From an uncultured Collinsella sp. (GTDB taxonomy: Bacteria > Actinomycetota > Coriobacteriia > Coriobacteriales > Coriobacteriaceae), in contig CABQJJ010000036.1 of assembly GCA_902464485.1 (NCBI GenBank), positions 1-16,157 on the forward strand: a stretch of 16,157 nucleotides of DNA, given 5' to 3'. The notes under the pieces were generated by a model, which did not search any database, was not told where the DNA came from, and saw only the letters and a program-made list of their open reading frames with translations. The translations under genes and the position numbers were made by a program. Shown piece by piece: positions 1 through 6,797 of this stretch (within the stretch, counting starts at the first letter, position 1; each line of letters starts with the position of its first letter).

Positions 1-35
1 GCAGTGTTCTTTTCCCAGGGCAGGGGCTGGGTCAT
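1..35 (-). CDS. 5' end of an unidentified gene, cut by the window edge
   Basis: An ATG at 35-33 on the minus strand opens a frame reading MTQPLPWEKNT before the window ends. A Shine-Dalgarno sequence, GAGGAG, lies about 7 bases upstream (revcomp of 42-47), which makes this a convincing start. Eleven residues are too few to name a family. The gene lies downstream of uppP on the same strand but is separated from it by the uppP terminator and about 250 bases with a possible promoter, so it is probably its own transcription unit. Confidence 0.6.
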   Translation of the reverse strand, partial: MTQPLPWEKNT

Positions 36-96
36 GGGCGACTCCTCATCTGACGGACGGCGCGCCTGCGGGCAGCGCCATAGTTTGAGCCGTACC

Positions 97-123
97 AGTA
101 TACCGAGCCGCGCGGACACCGAC
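97..123 (-). promoter_or_regulatory. possible promoter for the gene at 1-35
   Basis: On the minus strand, TATACT (revcomp of 97-102) is a good -10 hexamer and TTGCGT lies 19 bases upstream as a weak -35. Transcription would start near 90 and give a leader of about 55 bases that contains the GAGGAG Shine-Dalgarno. The 19-base spacer is longer than usual. I see nothing else that is convincing in the gene-free stretch 36-283. Confidence 0.3.
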
Positions 124-283
124 GCAAATCACACCACGACTCCGTGCGCCGCCGTCAGGCCCACCCCAGCGAATTTGGTGCAAAGGCGTCAGGTTACTTT
201 GAACCAATCTATTGACAATCACGAAACCGCCGATGTCATGGCAGCAGCAGCGAGCGGTGGCCAGGGCGAACAAATTGGCATGA

Positions 284-324
284 AAAGGGGGCGGCATAGA
301 CCTTTTGGTCATGCCGCCCCCTTT
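284..324 (-). terminator. intrinsic terminator of uppP
   Basis: The arms 284-302 and 307-324 form an 18-base-pair stem (AAAGGGGGCGGCAT with GACC, one bulged A at 298) around a TTTT loop. On the minus strand the stem is followed by a T run, because 283-286 is AAAA. It starts 45 bases beyond the uppP stop codon, in the right orientation for a Rho-independent terminator. Confidence 0.85.
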
Positions 325-368
325 GAATGACAAGTTGTCGCCCTGGCCGCCGCGCAGCGTCGACTAAG

Positions 369-1343
369 TTAGAGGCCGAGCATCGGCTCCAGAACGAAGA
401 AGTACACGAGCACTACGATGCCCAGGATGATGCGGTAGACACCGAAGCATTTAAAGTCGTGACGACGAACAAAGCCCATAAGCCACTTGATGGCGATGAG
501 CGACACCACAAAGGCCACGACGCAGCCCACGCCCAAGATAGCAATCTCGTTGGTGCCGAAGGTACCGCCCTTAACGAAGTACTTGACCAGCTTGAGCGCA
601 CTCGCGCCAAACATGACGGGAATGGCCAGAAAGAACGTAAATTTAGACGCCACCGAGCGCGTGCAGCCCAGCAAAAGACCGCCGATGATGGTGGAACCAG
701 AGCGCGACGTACCCGGCACCAGCGAGAGCACCTGGAAGCAACCGATGCCCAGCGCAGTCTTCCAGCTCAGGTCCTCGAGTGTGGCAATAGAACCAAAGTC
801 CAAATCCTCGTCATCGTCCTCGGCAATATCTGCCGCGGGCGCGGCAAAGTGCGCACCGGCAGGACGCCCGCCCGCCACAACGGCGCGCGAACCAAACGAG
901 CCGGCAAGAGCCACCTCCTCGCGCTTGCCGGCGCGCCAGTTCTCGATCACGATAAACAGCACGCCGTACACGATGAGCGCGAGTGCCACGACGGGAGCGT
1001 TGTAGAAATGCTCCTCCATCCAGTCATTGAGCGGCAAACCGATCGCCGCTGCAGGAATGCAACCGAGCACGATCTTGCCCCAGAGTACCCACGTATCGCA
1101 GCGGCCATCTTTGCCCTTGCTGGGCGAAAACGGATTGAGGTCGTAGAAGAACAATGCGCAGACGGCCAAAATGGCGCCGAGCTGAATCACGACCAAAAAC
1201 ATATTCCAGAACGTCTCGCTCACGTTCATCTTGACGAACTCGTCTACCAAGATCATGTGGCCCGTCGACGAAACGGGAAGCCATTCGGTAATGCCCTCGA
1301 CCAGGCCCATGAAGGCAGATTTAAGAAGCTCGATAATATCCAA
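369..1343 (-). CDS. uppP: undecaprenyl-diphosphate phosphatase (UppP/BacA)
   Basis: This integral membrane enzyme removes one phosphate from undecaprenyl diphosphate and so recycles the lipid carrier for peptidoglycan and other wall polymers; high dosage gives bacitracin resistance. Both family signatures are present: EGITEWLPVSSTGH at residues 16-29 (E16, E20, H29) and PGTSRSG at 210-216 (R214). The ends are strongly hydrophobic with many membrane helices. I chose the TTG at 1343-1341 because AAGGGGG lies 5 bases upstream and the resulting start, MDIIELLKSAFMGLVEG, matches the usual family N-terminus. A GTG at 1364 would add seven residues but has no ribosome binding site. At 324 residues it is about 50 longer than typical UppP. 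The surplus is an Ala/Gly-rich then acidic insert at about 137-195 (DDDEDLDF at 176-183) in what should be a loop between helices. Confidence 0.95.
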   Translation of the reverse strand: MDIIELLKSAFMGLVEGITEWLPVSSTGHMILVDEFVKMNVSETFWNMFLVVIQLGAILAVCALFFYDLNPFSPSKGKDGRCDTWVLWGKIVLGCIPAAAIGLPLNDWMEEHFYNAPVVALALIVYGVLFIVIENWRAGKREEVALAGSFGSRAVVAGGRPAGAHFAAPAADIAEDDDEDLDFGSIATLEDLSWKTALGIGCFQVLSLVPGTSRSGSTIIGGLLLGCTRSVASKFTFFLAIPVMFGASALKLVKYFVKGGTFGTNEIAILGVGCVVAFVVSLIAIKWLMGFVRRHDFKCFGVYRIILGIVVLVYFFVLEPMLGL

Positions 1344-1382
1344 AGGAACCCCCTTGTATGACACCCGCCGATAGATGTTTCT

Positions 1383-1422
1383 GCGGACGGTTGCGGGCGA
1401 TGTCCCATTATCAACCGTCCGC
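1383..1422. promoter_or_regulatory. perfect 11-bp inverted repeat in the uppP promoter/leader region
   Basis: GCGGACGGTTG at 1383-1393 is repeated inverted as CAACCGTCCGC at 1412-1422, with an 18-base spacer. A minus-strand -10-like GATAAT (revcomp of 1407-1412) lies at the edge of the right arm, about 65 bases before the uppP start, though no good -35 is visible. The repeat could be an operator or a leader hairpin of uppP. Confidence 0.35.
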
Positions 1423-1482
1423 GCGCGCCGGCCGCCACCCTTACCAAAAAACTCGCCCGTTCACAGAATTGCGAACGGTCAA

Positions 1483-1503
1483 ACCCAAATCCTTGGGTAT
1501 AAC
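1483..1503 (+). promoter_or_regulatory. 16-bp dyad abutting a possible -10 of the usp gene
   Basis: ACCCAA at 1483-1488 and TTGGGT at 1493-1498 form a perfect dyad with a 4-base spacer. The last base of the dyad begins TATAAC (1498-1503), a plausible -10 for the stress-protein gene 90 bases downstream. The -35 is not convincing. A second, looser dyad (CCGTTC 1457-1462, GAACGG 1473-1478) lies just upstream. This is a candidate operator. Confidence 0.3.
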
Positions 1504-1592
1504 TGCAACAAGATAAAGTGTCCGGCGGCTACGCATCCGCGCCCGCCCGACGCACGGGCCCAGCGCCCGTGCGATAGACCAAGGAGGAAACC

Positions 1593-2030
1593 ATGAACGA
1601 GGGCTACACCAAGGTATTTGTTTCACTCGACGGTACTGAGCAGCAGGATTTTGTGCTCGCACGCGCCATCAAGGTCGCCGCGAATAACGGCGCCAAGTTG
1701 ATTATCGGTCATGTTATCGATTCCACGGCACTCGAGAGCGCCGGTTCCTATCCGGTCGATCTGGTCAACGGCCTGGAGGAGGCCTTTAAGAATTCTATTT
1801 CCAAGCAGCTCGAGGAGGCCAAGGCCAACCCCAACATTCCCGAGGTCGAGGTCATGATTCGCGCCGGCCGCATTCGTGAGACGCTCAAAGACGAGATGCT
1901 CGACGTGGTCAAGCCCGATCTGGTGCTCTGCGGTGCCCGCGGCCTGTCCTCGATTAAGTACGCGCTGCTGGGTTCGATTTCGACGTTCCTGCTGCGCAAT
2001 ACGGACTGCGACATTTTGGTCGTGAAGTAG
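1593..2030 (+). CDS. universal stress protein, UspA family
   Basis: This is a single-domain, cytoplasmic Usp protein of 145 residues, the usual length of the family. The ATP-binding signature G-2x-G-9x-G(S/T) is complete: G114, G117, G127 and S128 in GARGLSSIKYALLGS. The N-terminal strand KVFVSLDGTEQQ ends in Asp13, the usual adenine-side position. Such proteins usually dimerise through the C-terminal strand (here DILVVK) and help cells through starvation, oxidative or envelope stress; the exact role of this one cannot be read from sequence. The ATG at 1593 follows a near-perfect AAGGAGG, so the start is secure and translation should be strong. The gene stands alone, divergent from uppP, and is closed by the terminator at 2177-2210. 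Confidence 0.9.
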   Translation: MNEGYTKVFVSLDGTEQQDFVLARAIKVAANNGAKLIIGHVIDSTALESAGSYPVDLVNGLEEAFKNSISKQLEEAKANPNIPEVEVMIRAGRIRETLKDEMLDVVKPDLVLCGARGLSSIKYALLGSISTFLLRNTDCDILVVK

Positions 2031-2043
2031 CGTTGCTCCCACC

Positions 2044-2136
2044 GGCCGCGGGGCCTGCGGGGTTTCCACGGGCACGTCCTCGCCGCGTTGCGGCTGCGGG
2101 ATGTGCCCTTAGGAAACCCCTCCCGGCCCCGCGGCC
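2044..2136. repeat. 93-base long imperfect palindrome (REP-like or structured RNA)
   Basis: The outer arms GGCCGCGGGGCC (2044-2055) and GGCCCCGCGGCC (2125-2136) pair perfectly. Inside, GGGGTTTCC (2059-2067) pairs with GGAAACCCC (2112-2120), and GGGCAC plus a few more bases (2070-2078) with their complement near 2101-2109. The tip is GCCGC-GTT-GCGGC (2082-2094). About 30 of 35 arm positions pair. No T run follows and a separate terminator stands downstream, so termination is not its obvious job. It fits a dispersed palindromic repeat. Confidence 0.6.
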
Positions 2137-2176
2137 TTCGCAGCCTTACTTCAGCGAGTTGGCTGATAAAAGATGG

Positions 2177-2210
2177 CGTACCGCCCCAAACGGGGCGGTA
2201 CGTTTTGTTT
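2177..2210 (+). terminator. intrinsic terminator of the usp gene, possibly shared with the kinase
   Basis: CGTACCGCCCC (2177-2187) and GGGGCGGTACG (2192-2202) form a perfect 11-bp stem with an AAAC loop, followed on the plus strand by TTTTGTTT. It lies about 145 bases after the usp stop, beyond the long palindrome. On the minus strand it lies 30 bases after the histidine kinase stop but has only a delayed T run, so it may work both ways less well. Confidence 0.85.
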
Positions 2211-2232
2211 GGACAGACGTCTGCCGCGTGCG

Positions 2233-3276
2233 CTACTCGAAATATTGAAACTTATTCGTTGAGAAGGTGAACGTGACAACGAAGCCTTCGCCCGGCTCCG
2301 ATGCCGCGGTAACGTCGATGCCCATCTTGGAGCACAGGCGCGCCACCAGGTAGAGGCCAATGCCCGTTGCGCGCTTGGTGGTACGGCCGTTGTCGCCGGT
2401 AAAACCTTTCTCGAACACGCGCGGCAGGTCTGCCGCGCACACGCCGCAGCCGTTATCGGCAACGGTGAGCTCGATGCGTTCGCTCGCCAAACCCTCGTCC
2501 AACAGCGCGCCCGAAAACACGATCTTCGCGCCGTCCTCGCGCGCATATTTAATGCTGTTCTGAATGAGCTGGCCCAAGATGAACTCCAGCCATTTTTCGT
2601 CGGTAAAGACCTCAAAGTCGAGGTTCTCGCACACCGGGGCCACGTGCGCTGCAATGAGCTCGCGCGCGTTGGCTTTAATCGCGCCCGTCACCAAGGTCTT
2701 GAGATCCCAGCGGCGAATCAGGTAGTCGCGTTCCACGACTTCCGAGCGCGCGTAGTACAGCGCCTGATCGATATAGCGCTCCACGCGGGCTAGCTCGCGA
2801 CCCAGGTCATCCACACGCGACAGGTCGTCTTCGCTGCCGTCCAGGTTTTCCAAAATCAGATGGGCCGCCGCCAGGGGCAGCTTGGCCTCGTGGACCCAGC
2901 TCTCGATATAGTCGCGATAGTCATCGGTCTGACGCCGGCCTTCGGCAACCTCGTCGCAGGCCGCTTTGCCCACCCGACGCAAAACCTCGTACTCGAGCTC
3001 GCCCTCGGCATAGGTCGGGCATTGCACCATCTCTTGCACCCACGCGGGACTCTCCAGCTCCTCGGCCGCGCGCTCCAGCTGATGCAGAAAACGACGACGG
3101 CGCGCATACTCGATCACGATGCCGAGCATGCCAAAGACAAAGGACACGCCAACCGCCACGACCACGATAGAAACGGGTGCGCCGGCGACCGTCAGCACAA
3201 AACAGCTCAGCAGCACGCCGCACGTCCACACAGCGACGGAAAGCAGCGCATCTTTGAAAAATTTGGCAAACGACAT
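2233..3276 (-). CDS. sensor histidine kinase, BceS-like intramembrane-sensing type
   Basis: This is a membrane histidine kinase of 347 residues. Two N-terminal helices (about 10-31 and 34-56) with almost no extracytoplasmic loop are the hallmark of intramembrane-sensing kinases of the BceS/GraS group. The H-box has His129 in SWVHEAKLPLAA; the N-box is LGQLIQNSIKYAR, and the G-boxes are DNGCGV and GIGLYLVARL. It should phosphorylate the regulator encoded just upstream. I chose the ATG at 3276 because AGGGG lies 6 bases before it; a TTG at 3282 has no room for that signal. Only 9 bases separate it from the regulator stop, so the two are co-transcribed. BceS relatives usually sense peptide antibiotics through a BceAB-type ABC transporter, and none is encoded in this window, so the stimulus is unknown. 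Confidence 0.9.
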   Translation of the reverse strand: MSFAKFFKDALLSVAVWTCGVLLSCFVLTVAGAPVSIVVVAVGVSFVFGMLGIVIEYARRRRFLHQLERAAEELESPAWVQEMVQCPTYAEGELEYEVLRRVGKAACDEVAEGRRQTDDYRDYIESWVHEAKLPLAAAHLILENLDGSEDDLSRVDDLGRELARVERYIDQALYYARSEVVERDYLIRRWDLKTLVTGAIKANARELIAAHVAPVCENLDFEVFTDEKWLEFILGQLIQNSIKYAREDGAKIVFSGALLDEGLASERIELTVADNGCGVCAADLPRVFEKGFTGDNGRTTKRATGIGLYLVARLCSKMGIDVTAASEPGEGFVVTFTFSTNKFQYFE

Positions 3277-3285
3277 AGCCAACCC

Positions 3286-3957
3286 CTAGACCGAATAGCC
3301 CTGGCCGCGATGCGTGGTTAAATATCCCTTGATGCCGATTTTTTCGAGCGTGGTGCGCAGGCGGTTGATGTTGACGGTGAGCGTATTGTCGTCCACGAAG
3401 GCGTCGGAGTCCCACAGATCCTGCATGATGGCCGAGCGCGAAACGATCTTGCCTGCGCGGCTCAGAAGCAGCGAGAGGATACGCAGCTCATTTTTGGTGA
3501 GCTCGGTGCTGGTGCCGGTTGCCGTGTTGGTGACCGTGGAGCGAGCGAGGTCGAGTTCCAGCCCCTTGTGGACGAGCGTACTGCGCTCGCCTGCCGCCGC
3601 GGTGCGACGCAGCAGCGCGTTGATGCGCGCCACGAGCACACGCGCGCTGTAGGGCTTGGGAACAAAGTCGTCCGCGCCGAGCGTCATGGCCATGACCTCG
3701 TCGATCTCGGTCGTGCGCGACGTGAGGACGATGATGGGAACCTCGGATTCGCGGCGAACCTCGTGGCAGATGTGCTGGCCGTCCTTGACGGGAAGCGTGA
3801 GGTCGAGCAGCACCAAGTCGGGTGCAGCGGCCAGGATGTCACGCGAGACATGCTCGAACGATTCGCAAGCCTCGACCTCAAAACCGGCGCGGGCAAGGAT
3901 GTCGACAAGCTCACGACGAATGGGCTCGTCGTCCTCAACGATATAGATCAGCGCCAT
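3286..3957 (-). CDS. OmpR/PhoB-type response regulator, BceR-like
   Basis: This 223-residue regulator pairs with the kinase downstream. The receiver domain (1-about 115) has the acidic pocket E8-D9-D10, the phosphoacceptor Asp52 in LVLLDLTLP, the switch Thr79 and Lys101 in VPKPY. A winged-helix DNA-binding domain fills the C-terminal half, with the typical LTKNELRILSLLLSRAG and HRGQGYSV elements. The ATG at 3957 follows AGAGGGG about 10 bases upstream and gives MALIYIVEDDEP, the canonical receiver start; longer upstream frames lack a start signal and family similarity. It leads a two-gene unit with the kinase. A weak -10, CATAAT, inside a small GCCATNATGGC dyad (near 3990), could be its promoter. 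Confidence 0.92.
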   Translation of the reverse strand: MALIYIVEDDEPIRRELVDILARAGFEVEACESFEHVSRDILAAAPDLVLLDLTLPVKDGQHICHEVRRESEVPIIVLTSRTTEIDEVMAMTLGADDFVPKPYSARVLVARINALLRRTAAAGERSTLVHKGLELDLARSTVTNTATGTSTELTKNELRILSLLLSRAGKIVSRSAIMQDLWDSDAFVDDNTLTVNINRLRTTLEKIGIKGYLTTHRGQGYSV

Positions 3958-4136
3958 GGATTCCGCTCCCCTCTTGGTTGTCTCACAGCCATTATGGCCG
4001 CGAAGCCACCACTGCGCGCCGCGCACGGTGCCAAGGTGACAGAACTGTTCGCGAGCGGGGGCGTTTTGTCTGCCTCGCACTCGCAGCGGTGGCGGGGACC
4101 AAAATCATTCTTTAATCCCCGTCCCAGAAAAATCAT

Positions 4137-4844
4137 TTACCGGCGGGCGCGAAGCTTTTCGTAGCCTTCGGCGAAGAAGGCGACCGTGGCGGCGTCGGCC
4201 TCGGCGGCGTCCGTCTCGGTCGCGGGAACCACGCCGTGCTCGTCGCTCACCAGGAACAGCGCGCCCTTGAGCTGCGCGGGAATGTCCACGCGCGAGACCG
4301 GGATGCCCTTGGTCTGGGCCAGCTGCTCGATGAGCGTCGCCGTGCCGCACAGGCACTCGTCCGCCGGCGCCACAAAGGCCAGCTCGCCGTTGTTGACGGC
4401 GGCGAGCAGCTCGGGCGCCACGCCGGTCTCGTCGGCCTCGGAGCGGGCCTCGGCGGAGCGGGCGCGCAGCGCCTTGGCCGACGTATCGGCTAGCGGCTCG
4501 TACTCCCCCACCGTCATGGCAGCGTTGCCGTTGATGTCGATCACCAGCATGAGTACGCCGTCGCGCGCAGTGTAATCGCCCTCGGCAAGCGACCACTCAA
4601 CGTGCTGCTTGGCCCAGCTGAGCATGTTATGGGTAAGCGGTTCGCCCTGCACCAGACGCTCGGACAGCGCGCGGATGTGGCGGTTGAGCATGGGCACCTT
4701 TTTGTTGGACATGCGCCAACGGCAGACAAGCGCGGGCTTGTCGAGCGTAAACTTCTCGACCGCCTCCTGATTGGCGCAAAAGTCCTCGTACGCACGCTGA
4801 TCCTCGGCATTGCCAAACAGCTCGGCATCATCAATCTGGGGCAT
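4137..4844 (-). CDS. uncharacterised protein with a class IV aminotransferase-like outline
   Basis: I cannot place this 235-residue protein firmly. By eye, several stretches occur in the order seen in fold-type IV PLP enzymes (branched-chain aminotransferase and aminodeoxychorismate lyase): CRWRMSNKKVPMLNRHIRAL near the N-terminus, then LIEQLAQTKGIPVSRVDI, then ALFLVSDEHGVVPATE. The usual E-x-T/S-x-S-N cofactor loop is not recognisable and the catalytic lysine is uncertain, so it may be a degenerate, non-catalytic relative or something unrelated. It has no signal peptide or membrane helix, and the middle (about 130-165) is Ala/Glu-rich. The ATG at 4844 follows GAAAGG by 7 bases. An ATG at 4868 also has GAGG upstream but sits right behind a possible -10 (TATAAG), so the shorter form is preferred. 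It is a single gene behind the purH terminator. Confidence 0.75.
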   Translation of the reverse strand: MPQIDDAELFGNAEDQRAYEDFCANQEAVEKFTLDKPALVCRWRMSNKKVPMLNRHIRALSERLVQGEPLTHNMLSWAKQHVEWSLAEGDYTARDGVLMLVIDINGNAAMTVGEYEPLADTSAKALRARSAEARSEADETGVAPELLAAVNNGELAFVAPADECLCGTATLIEQLAQTKGIPVSRVDIPAQLKGALFLVSDEHGVVPATETDAAEADAATVAFFAEGYEKLRARR

Positions 4845-4885
4845 GGTCATACCTTTCGTGTTAGTCATTCCGTCCTCTTATACCA

Positions 4886-4920
4886 AAAAGACAGCCCTCC
4901 AAACGGAGCGACCGTCTTTT
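4886..4920 (-). terminator. intrinsic terminator downstream of purH
   Basis: AAAAGAC (4886-4892) pairs with GTCTTTT (4914-4920), and CTCC with GGAG around an AAAC loop, leaving a small internal loop. On the minus strand the stem is followed by TTTTT (revcomp of 4885-4889), as expected of a Rho-independent terminator. It is about 170 bases from the purH stop and the third of three hairpins in that interval. The plus strand also ends in TTTT, so it could act both ways. Confidence 0.65.
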
Positions 4921-4962
4921 GCAGAGATTATTTTGACGATATGGTCAGGCGACCGATCAGCC

Positions 4963-4988
4963 TAATGGGATAGAACAACATCCCATTA
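4963..4988. repeat. perfect 9-bp inverted repeat between purH and the next gene
   Basis: TAATGGGAT (4963-4971) and ATCCCATTA (4980-4988) enclose AGAACAAC. Flanking CC and GG extend the pairing after a one-base bulge. No T run follows on the minus strand. It stands between the long palindrome next to purH and the terminator and has no clear role. Confidence 0.4.
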
Positions 4989-4990
4989 AG

Positions 4991-5090
4991 GGTTTTCCAA
5001 GTGCCCGAGATTGCCCCGAAAGAGGAGCGCCGCGTACTAAATGTACGCAAGCGACGGTTTGAGGGGCAAGGTCGGGTGCTTGGGAAAGCC
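4991..5090. repeat. 100-base imperfect palindrome directly after purH
   Basis: The arm 4991-5021 is the imperfect inverse of 5058-5090: about 25 of 31 positions pair, including GGGGCAA/TTGCCCC, TCGGG/CCCGA and CTTGG/CCAAG. The 36-base interval holds a second perfect hairpin, GCGTAC-TAAAT-GTACGC (5032-5048). The right arm begins two bases from the purH stop codon, so the structure would form the 3' end of the purH message. It could protect the 3' end or be a dispersed palindromic repeat. Confidence 0.55.
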
Positions 5091-5091
5091 T

Positions 5092-6699
5092 CTAGTGCCT
5101 AAAATGCCTGGCCCCCGTGAAGACCATCGCAATACCATGCTCGTTGCAGGCCTGGATGCTCTCGTCGTCGCGCTTGGAGCCGCCGGGCTGGATGATGCAG
5201 GTCACACCATGCTCGGCAAGCACGTCGACGTTGTCGCGGAACGGGAAGAACGCGTCGCTTGCGCAGGCAAAGCTGCCCTTCTCCACGCCCTCGCGCTCGC
5301 AGAAGTCCTCGGCACGCTCGCAGGCGAGCAGCGCAGAGTCAACGCGGTTGGGCTGACCGGGGCCCATGCCAATGCCGGCCTTGCCCTTGGAGACCAGGAT
5401 GGCGTTGGACTTAACGCCCTTGCAGACCTTCCAGGCAAACTCGAGCTCGGCCATCTCGGCGTCGGTGGGCTTGCGGTCGGTGGGGAACGTAAAGGTCGCG
5501 GGATCCTCGGTCACGTGGTCGACTTCCTGCACCAGCATGCCGCCGTCGACGGAGCGCAGCTCCACCTTGGCGCCGTGGTCCACGCCGCCGGTAGCCAGCA
5601 CGCGCAGGTTGGGGCGCTTAGCCATGCGCTCGAGCGCCTCATCGGTGTAGCTCGGGGCGATGATGACCTCGACGAACTGCTTGTTCTGATCGGCGAAGTG
5701 CTCAACCAACTCAAAGGGAACCTCGCGGTTGCAGGCGATGATGCCGCCAAAGGCGCTCTTGGGATCGCAGGCGAAGGCGCGGTCGTAAGCGGCCGTGATG
5801 TCCTCGGCAACGGCGGAACCGCAGGGGTTCTGGTGCTTGAGGATCACGCAGGCCGGCTCGTCGAACTCGCGGACCAGGTTCCAGGCGGCGTCGGCATCCA
5901 GATAGTTGTTGTAGCTGAGCGGCTTGCCCTGAATCTGCTCGGAGCCCACGAGCGGGAACTGCGAGCTCGCAGTGTTCTCACAGCCCTCGGCAAAGCGGTA
6001 GACCGTAGCCTTCTGCTGAGGATTCTCGCCATAGCGCAGGTCGTCGACCTTCTCCAGCGAGATCTCGAGCTTGGCAGAGGTGTCCGCCACGTCGCTTACC
6101 TGGGCGGCAAGCCAACGGGAGATAGCCGTATCGTAGGCGGCGGTGGTCTGGTAGACCTTCACCTGCAGGCGACGACGGGTGGAAAGCGTGGTGCAGCCAC
6201 CGGTCTCGCGCATCTCGGCCAGGACGGCATCATAGTCGGCCGGGTCGGAGATGACGGTAACGCTCGCGGCGTTCTTGGCGGCAGAGCGCAGCATGGAAGG
6301 ACCACCGATGTCGATGTGCTCAATGGCATCCGCGAAGGTGACCTCGGGGTTGGCGACGGTCTTCTCGAACTCGTACAGGTTGACGACGACCAGGTCGATC
6401 AGCTTAATGCCGTGCTGAGCGGCCTCCTGCATGTGCTGCTCGGAATCGCGGCGGGCCAGCAGCGCGCCGTGGACCTTGGGGTGCAGCGTCTTGACGCGGC
6501 CGTCCATCATCTCGGGATAGCCCGTGAACTCCTCGATGGGGGTTACGGGAACGCCCGCGTCCTCGATGGCACGAGCCGTGCCGCCCGTAGAGATGATCTC
6601 GACGCCAAAGTCGTCAACCAGCGTCCGTGCGAAATCGACGACGCCCGTCTTATCGGTAACCGAGATCAACGCGCGCGCGATCTTCACATCAGATCCCAT
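5092..6699 (-). CDS. purH: bifunctional AICAR formyltransferase / IMP cyclohydrolase
   Basis: PurH carries out the last two steps of de novo purine synthesis in the cytoplasm. It formylates AICAR with 10-formyltetrahydrofolate to FAICAR, then closes the ring to IMP. The N-terminal MGS-like cyclohydrolase domain (1-about 150) shows SVTDKTG (13-19), STGGT (37-41) and the signature GYPEMMDGRVKTLHPK (60-75). The formyltransferase domain follows with LRYGENPQQ (221-229) and the catalytic Lys288-His289 in ILKHQNPCGSA. It ends in the family's FTGARHFRH. The 535 residues are the normal length. AGGAGG lies 5 bases before the ATG at 6699, so the start is secure. No other purine gene is adjacent. Promoter-proximal dyads lie at 6774-6795 and three hairpins follow the stop. 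Confidence 0.98.
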   Translation of the reverse strand: MGSDVKIARALISVTDKTGVVDFARTLVDDFGVEIISTGGTARAIEDAGVPVTPIEEFTGYPEMMDGRVKTLHPKVHGALLARRDSEQHMQEAAQHGIKLIDLVVVNLYEFEKTVANPEVTFADAIEHIDIGGPSMLRSAAKNAASVTVISDPADYDAVLAEMRETGGCTTLSTRRRLQVKVYQTTAAYDTAISRWLAAQVSDVADTSAKLEISLEKVDDLRYGENPQQKATVYRFAEGCENTASSQFPLVGSEQIQGKPLSYNNYLDADAAWNLVREFDEPACVILKHQNPCGSAVAEDITAAYDRAFACDPKSAFGGIIACNREVPFELVEHFADQNKQFVEVIIAPSYTDEALERMAKRPNLRVLATGGVDHGAKVELRSVDGGMLVQEVDHVTEDPATFTFPTDRKPTDAEMAELEFAWKVCKGVKSNAILVSKGKAGIGMGPGQPNRVDSALLACERAEDFCEREGVEKGSFACASDAFFPFRDNVDVLAEHGVTCIIQPGGSKRDDESIQACNEHGIAMVFTGARHFRH

Positions 6700-6773
6700 G
6701 CAGTCCTCCTGTCTGGTACGCCGCCGTGCTCTGTGAGTCGGTGATACGTCGATCTGCAGCGCTCGCGCAGCGG

Positions 6774-6797
6774 CATTGAAAATACTGATTCAATGTA
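6774..6797 (-). promoter_or_regulatory. dyad at the probable purH promoter
   Basis: CATTGAA (6774-6780) and TTCAATG (6789-6795) form a perfect 7-bp dyad with an 8-base AT-rich spacer. A minus-strand TACATT (revcomp of 6792-6797) overlapping the right arm is a possible -10, and TATTTT inside the dyad is another; neither has a good -35. Just upstream GCGCATCGA occurs twice in tandem (6798-6806 and 6807-6815). This geometry suits a repressor site on the purH promoter, but the bound protein is unknown. Confidence 0.35.

Noticed and set aside
212..217. Consensus TTGACA hexamers at 212-217 and 14817-14822 (plus strand)
   Set aside because: No -10 stands 16-18 bases downstream in either case and no plus-strand gene begins nearby.
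4..330. Open frames on both strands (4-330 plus, 46-333 minus) left of uppP
   Set aside because: They overlap the uppP terminator and a likely promoter, have no ribosome site, and read as low-complexity Arg/Thr-rich sequence with no family likeness.
4097..4138. AAAATCATT occurring twice 31 bases apart downstream of the 4137 gene, with a weak CGGGGA/TCCCCG pair between
   Set aside because: Short and AT-rich; a 6-bp stem with a 17-base loop is not a convincing terminator.
5041..6744. A 567-codon open frame on the plus strand across purH
   Set aside because: It is the antisense of an unmistakable purH. Long antisense frames are common in GC-rich genes and this one has no ribosome site. The same applies to the 344-codon frame opposite uppP (327-1361).
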